DNA of 64,000 nt. It comes from Rugamonas aquatica. Lineage in GTDB: Bacteria > Pseudomonadota > Gammaproteobacteria > Burkholderiales > Burkholderiaceae_D. Each line of letters opens with the position of its first letter. Position 1 is the first letter of the stretch. The stretch covers positions 62,001 to 126,000 of the forward strand of contig NZ_WHUG01000004.1 of the NCBI RefSeq assembly GCF_009380215.1, in the 5' to 3' direction. The position numbers and the translations under genes are program-made. Shown piece by piece: positions 46,904 through 55,274 of the stretch. The notes under the pieces were generated by a model. That model saw nothing but the letters and a program-made list of their open reading frames with translations. It was not told the origin of the DNA and did not search any database.

Positions 46904-48217
46904 TCAATCCTCCTTCGCAGCCAGCACGCCGACGGTGCGCTGCGATTTTTTCAGGTATTTGGCGGCGACGGCCTGGATATCGGCCGGCGTCAGTTTTTCG
47001 TAGGCGGCCGGGGCGTCGAACATTTTCTTGTAGTCGCCGAAGAACACCTCGTAATTGCCCAGCTGCTGGGCCTTGCCGTTGATGGTTTCCTGTTCGCGGT
47101 ACAGGTTCAGCAGCTTCTGGTTCTTGACCTTTTGCAGCTCGTCGGCCGATACGCCGTCCTTGATCAGGCGCTCGACTTCGGCCAGCAGCGTCTGCTCCAG
47201 CTGGGCCGGCGCGGTCTTGGCGGTAGCCACGGCCGACAGGTACAGCAGGCCCGGGTCGAAGCCATCCATGCTGCTGGCGCTGACCTGGGTGGCCAGCTGC
47301 TGCTCGACCAGCGCCTTGTACAGGCGCGAAGTCTTGCCGTCGCCCAGTATGCTTTGCAGCACTTCCAGTGCGTAGTAGTCGGCGCTGTTGGCGGCCGGGA
47401 CCTTGTAGGCGATCACCAGATTGGCCGAGGTGGCCGATTCCTTGGCGACGAACAGGCGGCGCTCGCCTTTCTGTTCAGGCTCGACGGTGCGTACGGCCGG
47501 CGGCAGCGCGCGCTTCGGAATGCCGCCGAAGTATTTGGTGGCCAGCTTCTTCACCTCGTCGGTCTTGACGTCGCCGACGATCACCGACACCGCATTGTTC
47601 GGCGCGTAGTAGGTGGTGAAGTAGCGCTGCAGGTCGTCCTGGGTCCAGGCCTTGATGTCGGACTCGTGGCCGATCACCGGCCACGAATACGGGTGGGCCT
47701 GGAAGGCGACGCCGTTGATTTCCTCGTGCAGCGCGCGGATGTTGGAGTTCTCCAGGCCGGTGCTGCGCTCGGACAGCACCACGCCGCGCTCGCTGGCGAC
47801 CATTTTCGGGTCGATCGACAGGTGGGCGATGCGGTCGCTTTCCAGCGTGAAGATGGTTTCCAGCGACGAAGCCGGGAACCAGTCCTGGTACACGGTCAGG
47901 TCGTTGCTGGTGTAGGCGTTGTTGGAGCCGCCCTTGGCTTCCATGGTGCGGTCGAACATTTTCGGGCCGAAGTTCTTCGAGCCGTTGAACATCATGTGTT
48001 CGAAGAAGTGCGACAGGCCGGTGATGCCGGGCGCTTCATTGCGCGAGCCGACCTTCCAGAACGTGTACATATTCGCGTTCGGGATGGTGTGCGACTCCAG
48101 CACGATGAACTTCATGCCGTTGGCCAGCGTGAAGGTGTGGACCTCGTCAGCCGTGACGGCTTGGGCGGTGGCGGCCATGCCGAGCATGACGCTGGCGGCC
48201 AGGACTTTCCATTTCAT
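46904..48217 (-). CDS. M16 family zinc metallopeptidase (active subunit)
   Basis: A 437-residue exported protein. ATG 48217 is chosen because AAAGGAG stands six bases upstream. Signal peptide: KVLAASVMLGMAATAQA. The inverted zinc motif is HFFEH in ITGLSHFFEHMMFNGSKN, with the downstream Glu in VLSERSTGLENS. The second lobe follows with YYALEVLQSILGDG. It is similar in layout to periplasmic PqqL/YmxG-like peptidases that degrade peptides. It forms an operon with the inactive homologue downstream. Natural substrates are unknown. Confidence 0.94.
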   Translation of the reverse strand: MKWKVLAASVMLGMAATAQAVTADEVHTFTLANGMKFIVLESHTIPNANMYTFWKVGSRNEAPGITGLSHFFEHMMFNGSKNFGPKMFDRTMEAKGGSNNAYTSNDLTVYQDWFPASSLETIFTLESDRIAHLSIDPKMVASERGVVLSERSTGLENSNIRALHEEINGVAFQAHPYSWPVIGHESDIKAWTQDDLQRYFTTYYAPNNAVSVIVGDVKTDEVKKLATKYFGGIPKRALPPAVRTVEPEQKGERRLFVAKESATSANLVIAYKVPAANSADYYALEVLQSILGDGKTSRLYKALVEQQLATQVSASSMDGFDPGLLYLSAVATAKTAPAQLEQTLLAEVERLIKDGVSADELQKVKNQKLLNLYREQETINGKAQQLGNYEVFFGDYKKMFDAPAAYEKLTPADIQAVAAKYLKKSQRTVGVLAAKED

Positions 48218-48333
48218 GAGTGCTCCTTTGTGCGTGAAGCGCAAAGCATACGATAAAGTTAGTTGTTTTTGATAACTATTTGCGAATGAGGACATGAGCG
48301 GATAGCATGTAGAAAACAACTAGGGAGTATGCA

Positions 48334-48813
48334 ATGGAAAAACCGATGAGCTGGACCGCCCATGAACTGAGCATGACCGTGCTGATGACGCCGGACATGG
48401 CCAATTTTTCGGGCAACGTCCACGGCGGCACCATCCTCAAGTACCTGGACAGCGTGGCCTACGCCTGCGCCAGCCGCTATTCGGGCAGTTATGTGGTGAC
48501 GCTGTCGGTGGACCAGGTGATGTTCCTGCAACCTATCCACGTGGGCGAGCTGGTCACTTTCCTGGCGTCGATCAACTACACCGGCCGCACGTCGATGGAG
48601 GTGGGCATCCGCGTGGTGACGGAAAATATCCAGCAGCGTCTGGTGCGCCACGCCAATAGCTGCTACTTTACGATGGTGGCGGTGGACGAAAGCCGCAAGC
48701 CGGTCGAAGTGCCGACGCTGGTGCCGGAAACCACCGAACAGAAACAACGCTGGGACCAGGCCCTGCTGCGCAAGCAGGCCCGTCAAATGGTGCATGGAGC
48801 TCGCAAAGCCTGA
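48334..48813 (+). CDS. Hotdog-fold acyl-CoA thioesterase (YciA-like)
   Basis: A 159-residue cytoplasmic thioesterase that splits acyl-CoA. The hotdog signature is NFSGNVHGGTILKYLDSVAY, with the catalytic Asp in that helix, followed by VTLSVDQVMFLQPIHVGELV. Length and pattern fit the YciA/BACH family. It is divergent from the M16 operon and begins a same-strand run (KTSC, SET and MgtC genes) with gaps of about 10-15 bases. Confidence 0.92.
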   Translation: MEKPMSWTAHELSMTVLMTPDMANFSGNVHGGTILKYLDSVAYACASRYSGSYVVTLSVDQVMFLQPIHVGELVTFLASINYTGRTSMEVGIRVVTENIQQRLVRHANSCYFTMVAVDESRKPVEVPTLVPETTEQKQRWDQALLRKQARQMVHGARKA

Positions 48814-48822
48814 GGAGGCTGT

Positions 48823-49101
48823 ATGGAAATGAAGCGCATCAATGCCGGCAAGTTGCGCGCCATCGGGTACGATGCGCGCGACCGCATGCTGCGGGTGGAG
48901 TTCGACGACGGCAGCGCCATCGATTACTCCGGCGTGGGCAACGAGGTGTGGCGCAAGCTGTCCACATCGGGCGCCGCGTGGAGCTATTACCGCGATAATA
49001 TCGAGGATGAATTCACCGGACGGCGCGACGTCGTGCGCAAGCCCACCAGCCGCGCCGACCTGGAAGACCTGTTCAAGCCGCCCGGCGGCGATGCCACTTA
49101 A
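48823..49101 (+). CDS. KTSC domain protein
   Basis: A 92-residue small protein. The KTSC pattern is GYDARDRMLRVEFDDGSAID, followed by YSGVGNEVWRKLSTSGAAWS. The family is named from a Lys-Thr-Ser-Cys stretch of related proteins and has no assigned role; it is often linked to lysyl-tRNA synthetase-like fusions. GAGGAGG lies four bases before ATG 48823; ATG 48829 is an alternative. It is in a likely operon with the thioesterase and the SET gene. Confidence 0.82.
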   Translation: MEMKRINAGKLRAIGYDARDRMLRVEFDDGSAIDYSGVGNEVWRKLSTSGAAWSYYRDNIEDEFTGRRDVVRKPTSRADLEDLFKPPGGDAT

Positions 49102-49115
49102 CCTGATCCGTACTT

Positions 49116-49616
49116 ATGCTCACTGAAAACGTCCTGGAAAGTTCCGCAGTATTGTCCGACCAGCTGGCCTACGTCGTCAGGACGTCGCCGGTGCATGGAC
49201 GCGGCGTGTTCGCCAACCGCGACATCGCGGTCAGCGAATGCGTGATCGAGTACACGGGGCGCGAGATCCCTTGGTCGGAGGCGCTGGAGCGCGCCGCCGC
49301 GCAGAACATGCCGCACAATCACACCTTCTTCTTCAGCCTGGCCAACGGCAACGTCATCGACGGCGGCGACCAGGGCAACGAGGCGCGCTACATCAACCAT
49401 TCGTGCGAGCCGAACTGCCAGGCCATCGAGGACGAGGGCCGCATCTACATCTACGCGCTGCACGACATCCGCTGCGGCGACGAGCTCAGCTACTCCTATC
49501 CGCTGATCTACGAAGGCCGCCACACGCCGGCCATCAAGCGCTCCTTCGCCTGCCACTGCGGCGCGCCGGGCTGTACCGGCACCATGCTGGAGCCCAAGAA
49601 GCGGCGCCGTTCCTGA
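49116..49616 (+). CDS. SET domain protein lysine methyltransferase-like
   Basis: A 166-residue protein consisting of a SET domain and a post-SET cysteine cluster. Visible motifs: SPVHGRGVFANRDIAVSECV (N-SET), ARYINHSCEPNCQAIEDEG (the NHSC pseudoknot that binds AdoMet), ELSYSYPLIYEG (catalytic Tyr), and CHCGAPGC. It should transfer methyl from AdoMet to a protein lysine; the substrate is unknown. Bacterial SET proteins of this compact type probably came from eukaryotes and act on host or own proteins. It lies between the KTSC and MgtC genes. Confidence 0.9.
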   Translation: MLTENVLESSAVLSDQLAYVVRTSPVHGRGVFANRDIAVSECVIEYTGREIPWSEALERAAAQNMPHNHTFFFSLANGNVIDGGDQGNEARYINHSCEPNCQAIEDEGRIYIYALHDIRCGDELSYSYPLIYEGRHTPAIKRSFACHCGAPGCTGTMLEPKKRRRS

Positions 49617-49627
49617 GGCCTTCACAG

Positions 49628-50116
49628 ATGCTGGACTATTGGGATATCACGGCCCGTCTCGCGATTGCCTTGCTGTTCGGCTGCATCGTTGGCCTGGAGC
49701 GTAACTTGCGCGGCAAGCCGACCGGCATGAAGACGCTGGGCCTGGTCGCGCTCGGCGCCGCGCTGGTGACGATGGCCAGCATGCAGTTCGCTCCGCTGGA
49801 TAGCGAATACGGCCGCGACGCCTTGAGCCGCGCGGTGCAGGGCGTCATCACCGGCATCGGTTTCCTCGGCGCCGGGGTGATTGTTTTCCACGCGGAGACC
49901 TCCAAGATCAAGGGCCTGACCACGGCCGCCTCGATCTGGGTGACGGCGGGCATCGGCATCGTGTGCGGCATGGGCGCATGGCGGGTCGCCGGCATCGGCC
50001 TGATCCTGGTGATGCTGCTGTTCCTGCTCGGCCACCCGCTGGAGCGCATGCTGCACAAGCGCTGGCTGGGCAAAAGCGAGAACGAGCGGGCGGACATCGA
50101 CTTGCACGACGAATAG
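49628..50116 (+). CDS. MgtC/SapB family membrane protein
   Basis: A 162-residue inner-membrane protein with four to five helices. The family block is LLFGCIVGLERNLRGKPTGM, followed by RAVQGVITGIGFLGAGVIVF and GLTTAASIWVTAGIGIVCGM. MgtC proteins modulate the F1Fo ATP synthase and Mg2+/acid stress; the short C-terminal extension here lacks the ACT-like domain of virulence MgtC. The start at ATG 49628 is 11 bases after the SET stop. It ends the run and converges with the EAL gene. Confidence 0.92.
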   Translation: MLDYWDITARLAIALLFGCIVGLERNLRGKPTGMKTLGLVALGAALVTMASMQFAPLDSEYGRDALSRAVQGVITGIGFLGAGVIVFHAETSKIKGLTTAASIWVTAGIGIVCGMGAWRVAGIGLILVMLLFLLGHPLERMLHKRWLGKSENERADIDLHDE

Positions 50117-50130
50117 CGCTTAAGCGCACC

Positions 50131-52983
50131 TCATGCAGTGATGGGCGCCGTACTGGCCAGGTTCCTGCCCTCGATCAGCATCTGTTCGAAAGCATCCCCC
50201 GCCACCGGCTGGCTGAAGTAGTAGCCCTGGATTTCATCGCAGCCGTGCAGCCGCAGATACTCCAGCTGCGCCGCGCTTTCCACACCCTCGGCGATCACGC
50301 GCAGCTTCAGGTTGTGCGCCAGCGCGATGATCGATACCACGATGGCCGCCTCGTCATCGGCGCCGATGTCGCTGACGAAGGAGCGGTCTATCTTCAGCAC
50401 ATCGATCGGGAACTTGCGCAGATACGAGAAGCTCGAATAGCCGGTGCCGAAGTCGTCGATCGACAGCGCCAGTCCCAGCGCCTTGAGCTTGTGCAGCAGC
50501 TCCACCGCCAGCGCCACGTCGTTCATGAACAGGCCTTCGGTCAGCTCGATATCCAGGCACGATGGCGGCAGGCCGGTCTGCTCCAGCACCTCGGCGATCG
50601 ACGCCAGCAGATTCGGCTCGCCGAACTGGCGCGGCGACAGGTTGACCGCGATCCGCAGCGGCCCGTGGCCCGCGTCCTGCCAGGCCTTGGCCTGGGCGCA
50701 GGCGGTGCGCAGCACCCAGGCGCCGATCGGCACGATCAGCCCGGTCTCCTCGGCCAGGCCGATGAAGCGGTAGGGCGCCACCATGCCCAGCTCGGGATGC
50801 TGCCAGCGTATCAGCGCCTCCATGCCGACGATGCGGCCGCTGCGCAGATCCACCTGCGGCTGGTAGTGCAGGATGAACTCGTCGCGCTCCAGCGCGCTGC
50901 GCAGCGCCGTCTCGATGCGCACCCGCTCCAGCGCCTCTTCGTTCATGGCCGGCTGGTAGAACTGCGTGTTGTTGCGGCCCAGCTTCTTGGCGCGGTACAT
51001 GGCGATGTCGGCATGCTCAATCAAGCGCTGCGCCGGCGTGCCGTCGGGGTCGTAGACGGCCACGCCGATCGAGCAGGTGACGAAGAACTCCTTGCCCTCC
51101 AACAGCACCGGCTGCGCCACCGCCCGCATGATGCGCTGCGTGACGTCCAGCGACAGCGCCTCGTCCGGATACTCGGTCAGGATGGCGACGAACTCGTCGC
51201 CCGACAGCCGCGCCACGGTGTCGCTCTCGCGCACGCTGTCCTGCAGGCGCTGGGCCACGGTCTTGAGCAGCAGGTCGCCGGCCTTGTGTCCCAGGCTGTC
51301 GTTGACGAACTTGAAGCGGTCGAGGTCGATCAGCATGACCCACAGCGGAATGCCGCTGCGGTTGGCGAAGGCGGCCGCCTGCGTCAGCCGGTCCTGCAGC
51401 AGCACGCGGTTGGGCAGGCCGGTCAGCACGTCGTGATGGGCGATGTGGTGGATGCGCTGCTCGGACAGCTTGCGCTCGGTGATGTCGGTGCCGGTGCCGC
51501 GATAACCCTTGAAGCCGCCGTCCTGGTCGAACAGCGGCTCGCCGCTGATGCTGAACCAGTGCAGCTGGTTGTCGGTGCCGGGCAGCGCGTATTCGAAGTT
51601 GAGGAAGGGCAGGTGGGCCTCCAGCAGCGCGATGTGGTCCTGGCCCCAGCGCGCCTGCGCCATTTCCGGATGCTGCTCCCAGCGCGTCTTGCCGATGAAG
51701 CCGGCCGGGTCTTGCTTGCCCTTGTCGAAGAAGCCGCCGGTGATGCTGGTGAAGCGGAATTCGTGGTCCTGCTCCCAGTACCAGTCGGATGACAGCGCCA
51801 GCAGGCGGCGGAAGCGCAGCTCGCTTTCCTGCAGCGCTTCCTCGGTGCGCTGGCGGACGGCCACGTCCTCGTTCAGGCGCTGGTTGCTCAGTTGCAGATC
51901 GCGGGTGCGCTCGTCGACCAGGCGCTGCACCCGCACCGAGCGCCGCGCCAGCGAATTGACGAAGGCCGCCGTCAGCAGCGAGAACAGCAGGCCGCCGATC
52001 AGCGTCGACAGCGAACCCAGGTGGCTGGACAGGAAGGAGCGCGGCAGCGGCGTCACCTGCACGTGCCAGGCCTTGCCGGCCGCGTTGAAGGTGCGGGTGT
52101 AGACATCGTGGTAGTCGAAGGCCAGCCAGCGCTGCAGCGGCTTGGCGGCCGCTTCCTGCCCGGTCGGCTGGCCGTAGCGGTAGATCAGGTTGTCCGGCCG
52201 CACGTCGTCGCCGACATACACTTGCACCACCAGCGAGGTGTCGTCCAGCAGCTCGGCGGCGTACAGGATTTTGTGGATCAGGTCGGTCGAGCGGATGACC
52301 GCGCCGGTGTTGCCTATCCACGCCGCGCGCCGCTGCTCGGCCGTGGCCGTTTGCGCGCCCGCGCGGTAGACCGGCATCAGCAGCACGAAGCCTTTCTGGT
52401 TGCCGCGCTCCTGCGCCAGCCGCAACAGCGGCGTGGCCATCGTCTGGCCGGCCGCCACCGCTTGCCGGACGGTGTTGGACATCGGCCCCAGCGACATCAC
52501 ATCCAGCCCGAACGCCGCCTCGTTGCCCAGCATCGGTTCCAGGTAGTCGACCACCGCATGCAGCGGCCGCGCCGTCAGCGGCTGGTTGCCGCCGTCGTGG
52601 ATGCGGTAGCCGGGGTAGTGGCCGCGCAGCTCGGCCTCGTGGCGCCGCGCCGCCTCGTCGTCCAGCACGCGGTGGTAGTTGAAGGCCTGGACAAAGGGAT
52701 AGCGCGCCAGCAGCGGCCGCGTGAAGTCGCCGAACTGTTCGCGGCTGACCGGCCCTGCCGACTTGAACAGGTCGTTGATGATGGTGACCAGTTCCAGCGT
52801 GTCGTCCAGGCCGCGGCGGATGGCGGCCGCGCGCACCTGGGCGCGCTGCTGGAAGCTCAGCTCCATCTTGCCGTACTCCAGCGCGCTGACCGCGACAAAC
52901 AGCATGCCGGTCACGGCCAGGCCCGTGATCAAGGTCAGCGTCGCGGCCAGCGAGATCGAGGGTGACTTGAGGGACAGCGGCAT
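50131..52983 (-). CDS. CHASE-PAS-GGDEF-EAL c-di-GMP turnover protein
   Basis: A 950-residue membrane protein. Helix 1 is about 12-34, a CHASE periplasmic sensor about 45-310, helix 2 about 315-340. A coiled segment (RTRDLQLSNQRLNEDVAVRQ) and a PAS domain (about 380-505) follow. The GGDEF domain has SGDEF at about 593-597, and the EAL domain begins with MEALIRWQHPE (about 721). Later EAL residues are intact: NLSPRQF, LTEG, IDDFGTGYSSFSYL, KIDRSFV. It could both make and break c-di-GMP; phosphodiesterase activity is the safer call. It is divergent from the amine oxidase gene. Confidence 0.94.
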   Translation of the reverse strand: MPLSLKSPSISLAATLTLITGLAVTGMLFVAVSALEYGKMELSFQQRAQVRAAAIRRGLDDTLELVTIINDLFKSAGPVSREQFGDFTRPLLARYPFVQAFNYHRVLDDEAARRHEAELRGHYPGYRIHDGGNQPLTARPLHAVVDYLEPMLGNEAAFGLDVMSLGPMSNTVRQAVAAGQTMATPLLRLAQERGNQKGFVLLMPVYRAGAQTATAEQRRAAWIGNTGAVIRSTDLIHKILYAAELLDDTSLVVQVYVGDDVRPDNLIYRYGQPTGQEAAAKPLQRWLAFDYHDVYTRTFNAAGKAWHVQVTPLPRSFLSSHLGSLSTLIGGLLFSLLTAAFVNSLARRSVRVQRLVDERTRDLQLSNQRLNEDVAVRQRTEEALQESELRFRRLLALSSDWYWEQDHEFRFTSITGGFFDKGKQDPAGFIGKTRWEQHPEMAQARWGQDHIALLEAHLPFLNFEYALPGTDNQLHWFSISGEPLFDQDGGFKGYRGTGTDITERKLSEQRIHHIAHHDVLTGLPNRVLLQDRLTQAAAFANRSGIPLWVMLIDLDRFKFVNDSLGHKAGDLLLKTVAQRLQDSVRESDTVARLSGDEFVAILTEYPDEALSLDVTQRIMRAVAQPVLLEGKEFFVTCSIGVAVYDPDGTPAQRLIEHADIAMYRAKKLGRNNTQFYQPAMNEEALERVRIETALRSALERDEFILHYQPQVDLRSGRIVGMEALIRWQHPELGMVAPYRFIGLAEETGLIVPIGAWVLRTACAQAKAWQDAGHGPLRIAVNLSPRQFGEPNLLASIAEVLEQTGLPPSCLDIELTEGLFMNDVALAVELLHKLKALGLALSIDDFGTGYSSFSYLRKFPIDVLKIDRSFVSDIGADDEAAIVVSIIALAHNLKLRVIAEGVESAAQLEYLRLHGCDEIQGYYFSQPVAGDAFEQMLIEGRNLASTAPITA

Positions 52984-53169
52984 GCGGCGCTTTCTAGTGG
53001 GACGGCGGGCTGGCGGACGATGCTAGTGTGTCATAACTCATGCTTTTGCAACAGCAATTTGGCATTGGGCGGTGCTCGCGCTTGTCTTATGCAAGCCACG
53101 CCTGGCCCGTCTGCGCCGGCCGGTTTGATGTTATATTGCCATGTCCCCGGCGCCACAGGAGCATACGTC

Positions 53170-54756
53170 ATGAAGCAGGCTCATGGCTTTACCCGTCGCA
53201 GTTTCCTGGCGCGCATAGCGCGTACCGGCGGCGCCGCCGCAGCGTTTGCCGCGCTCGACGCGCTCGGCGGCGCCGGCCTGGCCTGGGGCGAAGACCGCGC
53301 CTACCGTGGACCGCCGGCCTTGCCCGGCGGGCTGGGCAAGGGCAAGCGCGTCACCATCCTCGGCGCCGGCGTGGCCGGCATGACGGCGGCCTACGAGCTC
53401 GGCAAGGCGGGCTTCGCCTGCACCGTGCTGGAGGCGCGCCACCGTCCCGGCGGCCGCAGCTGGACCATACGCGGCGGCGACCGCTTCGAGCAGGCCGACG
53501 GCGTGCAGCAGGCGCACTGGCCCAAGGCGCCGCACCTCTACCTCAATCCGGGTCCGGCCCGCATCTCGCACCACCACCGCGCGGTGCTGGGCTATTGCCG
53601 CGAGTTCGGCGTGCCGCTGGAAATCATGATGAACGATAACCGCGCCGCCTGGCTGCAGGACGACCAGGCGTTCGGCGGCCGGCCGGTGCAGGCCAGGCAG
53701 GTGCTGGGCGACAGCCACGGCTATTTCGGCGAGCTGCTGGGCAAGGCCGTTTCCACCGGCCGGCTGGACCAGGAGCTGAGCGGGGAAGACCGCGAGCGGC
53801 TGCTGGCCGCCATCGCCACCTTCGGTGACCTGCAGCGCGACGGCCGCTACACCGGCACATCGCGCAGCGGCTACAGCGCGACGCCGGCGCCCGGCCTGCC
53901 GCACGGCACGGTGCGCGCGCCGCTGCCGCTGTCCGAGCTGCTGCGGGCCGACTTCTGGCAATTCAAGGCGGCCTTCGGCGAAGACTTCGACCAGGCCGGC
54001 ACCATGCTGCAGCCGGTGGGCGGCATGGACCGCTTCCCGGCCGCCTTCGCCCGGCGGCTGGGCCACGCGATCCGCTACGACACGCTGGTCGACGAGATCC
54101 GCAAGACGGCCCATGGCGCGCGCGTGGTCTGCCATCACGGCGGCGTCCGCAGCGTCATCGACAGCGACTATGTGATCTGCACCTTGCCGCTGTCGGTGTT
54201 GCGCGACATCCCCAACGATTTCGCGCCGGCCTACCGCGAGGCCATCGCCGAGGTCGAGTACGCGCGCTCGGCCAAGACCGCGTTCTATGCGCCGCGCCGC
54301 TTCTGGGAGCAGGACGAGGGCATCTACGGCGGCCTGTCGTGGACCAGCCGCGATGTCACGCAAATCCTCTATCCCTCGCACGGCATCGGCCAGGCCGACG
54401 GCGTGCTGGTCGGCTCCTATTGTTTCGGCGCCTTCCCCGGCGACGACATGGGCCAGTACCCGCTGGCCGAGCGCATCGAGAAGGCGCTGGCGGCGGGCGA
54501 GGCCATCCACCCCGGCTACCGCGGCATGGTGCGCGGCGGCGTCAACATCGCCTGGCCCAAGGTGCCGCACAGCCTGGGCTCCTGGGCCGAATGGAAGCCG
54601 GAGCAGTTCGACACCGTCTACCGGCTGTTGCAGCAGCCGGACGGCGTGATGTATTTCGCCGGCGAATACCTGGGCTACCTCAGCTCGTGGCAGGAGGGCG
54701 CGGTGCTGTCGGCCCACCACGCCATCGAGCAGCTGGCGGCGCGGGTGCGCGCCTGA
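53170..54756 (+). CDS. Tat-exported flavin monoamine oxidase family protein
   Basis: A 528-residue FAD enzyme. ATG 53170 is preferred: AGGAG lies upstream, and the N terminus is a twin-arginine leader (FTRRSFLARIARTGG) followed by a hydrophobic Ala-rich stretch. The FAD-binding motif is VTILGAGVAGMTAAYELGKA, with RPGGRSWT after it. The C-terminal FAD-contact segment is YFAGEYLGYLSSWQEGAVLS. The family oxidises primary or secondary amines or L-amino acids to imines, giving hydrogen peroxide. Folded export through Tat fits a cofactor enzyme. An exported RidA gene follows at once. Confidence 0.92.
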   Translation: MKQAHGFTRRSFLARIARTGGAAAAFAALDALGGAGLAWGEDRAYRGPPALPGGLGKGKRVTILGAGVAGMTAAYELGKAGFACTVLEARHRPGGRSWTIRGGDRFEQADGVQQAHWPKAPHLYLNPGPARISHHHRAVLGYCREFGVPLEIMMNDNRAAWLQDDQAFGGRPVQARQVLGDSHGYFGELLGKAVSTGRLDQELSGEDRERLLAAIATFGDLQRDGRYTGTSRSGYSATPAPGLPHGTVRAPLPLSELLRADFWQFKAAFGEDFDQAGTMLQPVGGMDRFPAAFARRLGHAIRYDTLVDEIRKTAHGARVVCHHGGVRSVIDSDYVICTLPLSVLRDIPNDFAPAYREAIAEVEYARSAKTAFYAPRRFWEQDEGIYGGLSWTSRDVTQILYPSHGIGQADGVLVGSYCFGAFPGDDMGQYPLAERIEKALAAGEAIHPGYRGMVRGGVNIAWPKVPHSLGSWAEWKPEQFDTVYRLLQQPDGVMYFAGEYLGYLSSWQEGAVLSAHHAIEQLAARVRA

Positions 54757-54770
54757 TTTTTTTCACTGAA

Positions 54771-54803
54771 AGGATGACCATGAGGATGACCATGAGGATG
54801 ACC
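54771..54803 (+). repeat. 12-base tandem repeat carrying ribosome site and start codons
   Basis: AGGATGACCATG occurs twice in tandem and is followed by a third partial unit AGGATGACC. Each unit adds four in-frame codons and contains an AGGA next to two ATGs, so five in-frame ATGs (54774, 54780, 54786, 54792, 54798) precede the signal peptide. Confidence 0.85.
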
Positions 54804-55262
54804 CTCAAACGCATGCCAGGCCTGCTGGCCGCCGCCCTGAGCTTGTCGCTGGCCTTGCCCGCCGCCGCCCAGACCAGGGTGCAGCATATCCAGAGCGCCG
54901 ACAGCGGCATCGCCAACGCCGTGTGGGCCGGCGACACGCTGTACGTATCGGGCAAGCTGGCCAAGTCCTTCGACGGCGACACGCGCACGCAGACGGCCGA
55001 CGTGCTCAAGCAGTTCGAGGCCACGCTGCGCGAGCAGGGCCTGGGCATGGGCGATGTGGTGCAGATGCGGGTTTATCTGGTGGCGGACGCCGCCGGCAAG
55101 CTGGATTTCGCCGGCATGAACGAGGCCTACAAGGAATGCTTCGGCACGGCGGCCCAGCCGAACAAGCCGGCCCGCGCCACGGTGCAGGTGGCGGCGCTGG
55201 TGGTGCCCAAGGCGCTGGTGGAGATCGAGGTGGTGGCGGTGCGCGGCAAGCCCGTCAAATAA
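54780..55262 (+). CDS. Exported RidA/YjgF/Rid family protein
   Basis: A 160-residue Rid protein with a signal peptide (LLAAALSLSLALPAAAQ). RidA trimers deaminate reactive enamine/imine intermediates. The core pattern is YVSGKLAKSF, then VLKQFEATLREQGLGMGDVV, then the PARATVQVAALVVPKALVEI block with the Arg expected to bind the substrate carboxylate. Export is unusual, as most Rid proteins are cytoplasmic. ATG 54780 is taken as start, but any of five in-frame ATGs in a tandem repeat could serve. It follows the amine oxidase gene by 23 bases. Confidence 0.87.
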   Translation: MRMTMRMTLKRMPGLLAAALSLSLALPAAAQTRVQHIQSADSGIANAVWAGDTLYVSGKLAKSFDGDTRTQTADVLKQFEATLREQGLGMGDVVQMRVYLVADAAGKLDFAGMNEAYKECFGTAAQPNKPARATVQVAALVVPKALVEIEVVAVRGKPVK

Positions 55263-55274
55263 GGGCGGGCTGCG

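Noticed and set aside
50116..50127. GCGCTTAAGCGC palindrome at the mgtC stop
   Set aside because: A perfect 12-bp palindrome but with no loop or T run and no adjacent promoter; probably chance or a weak convergent signal.
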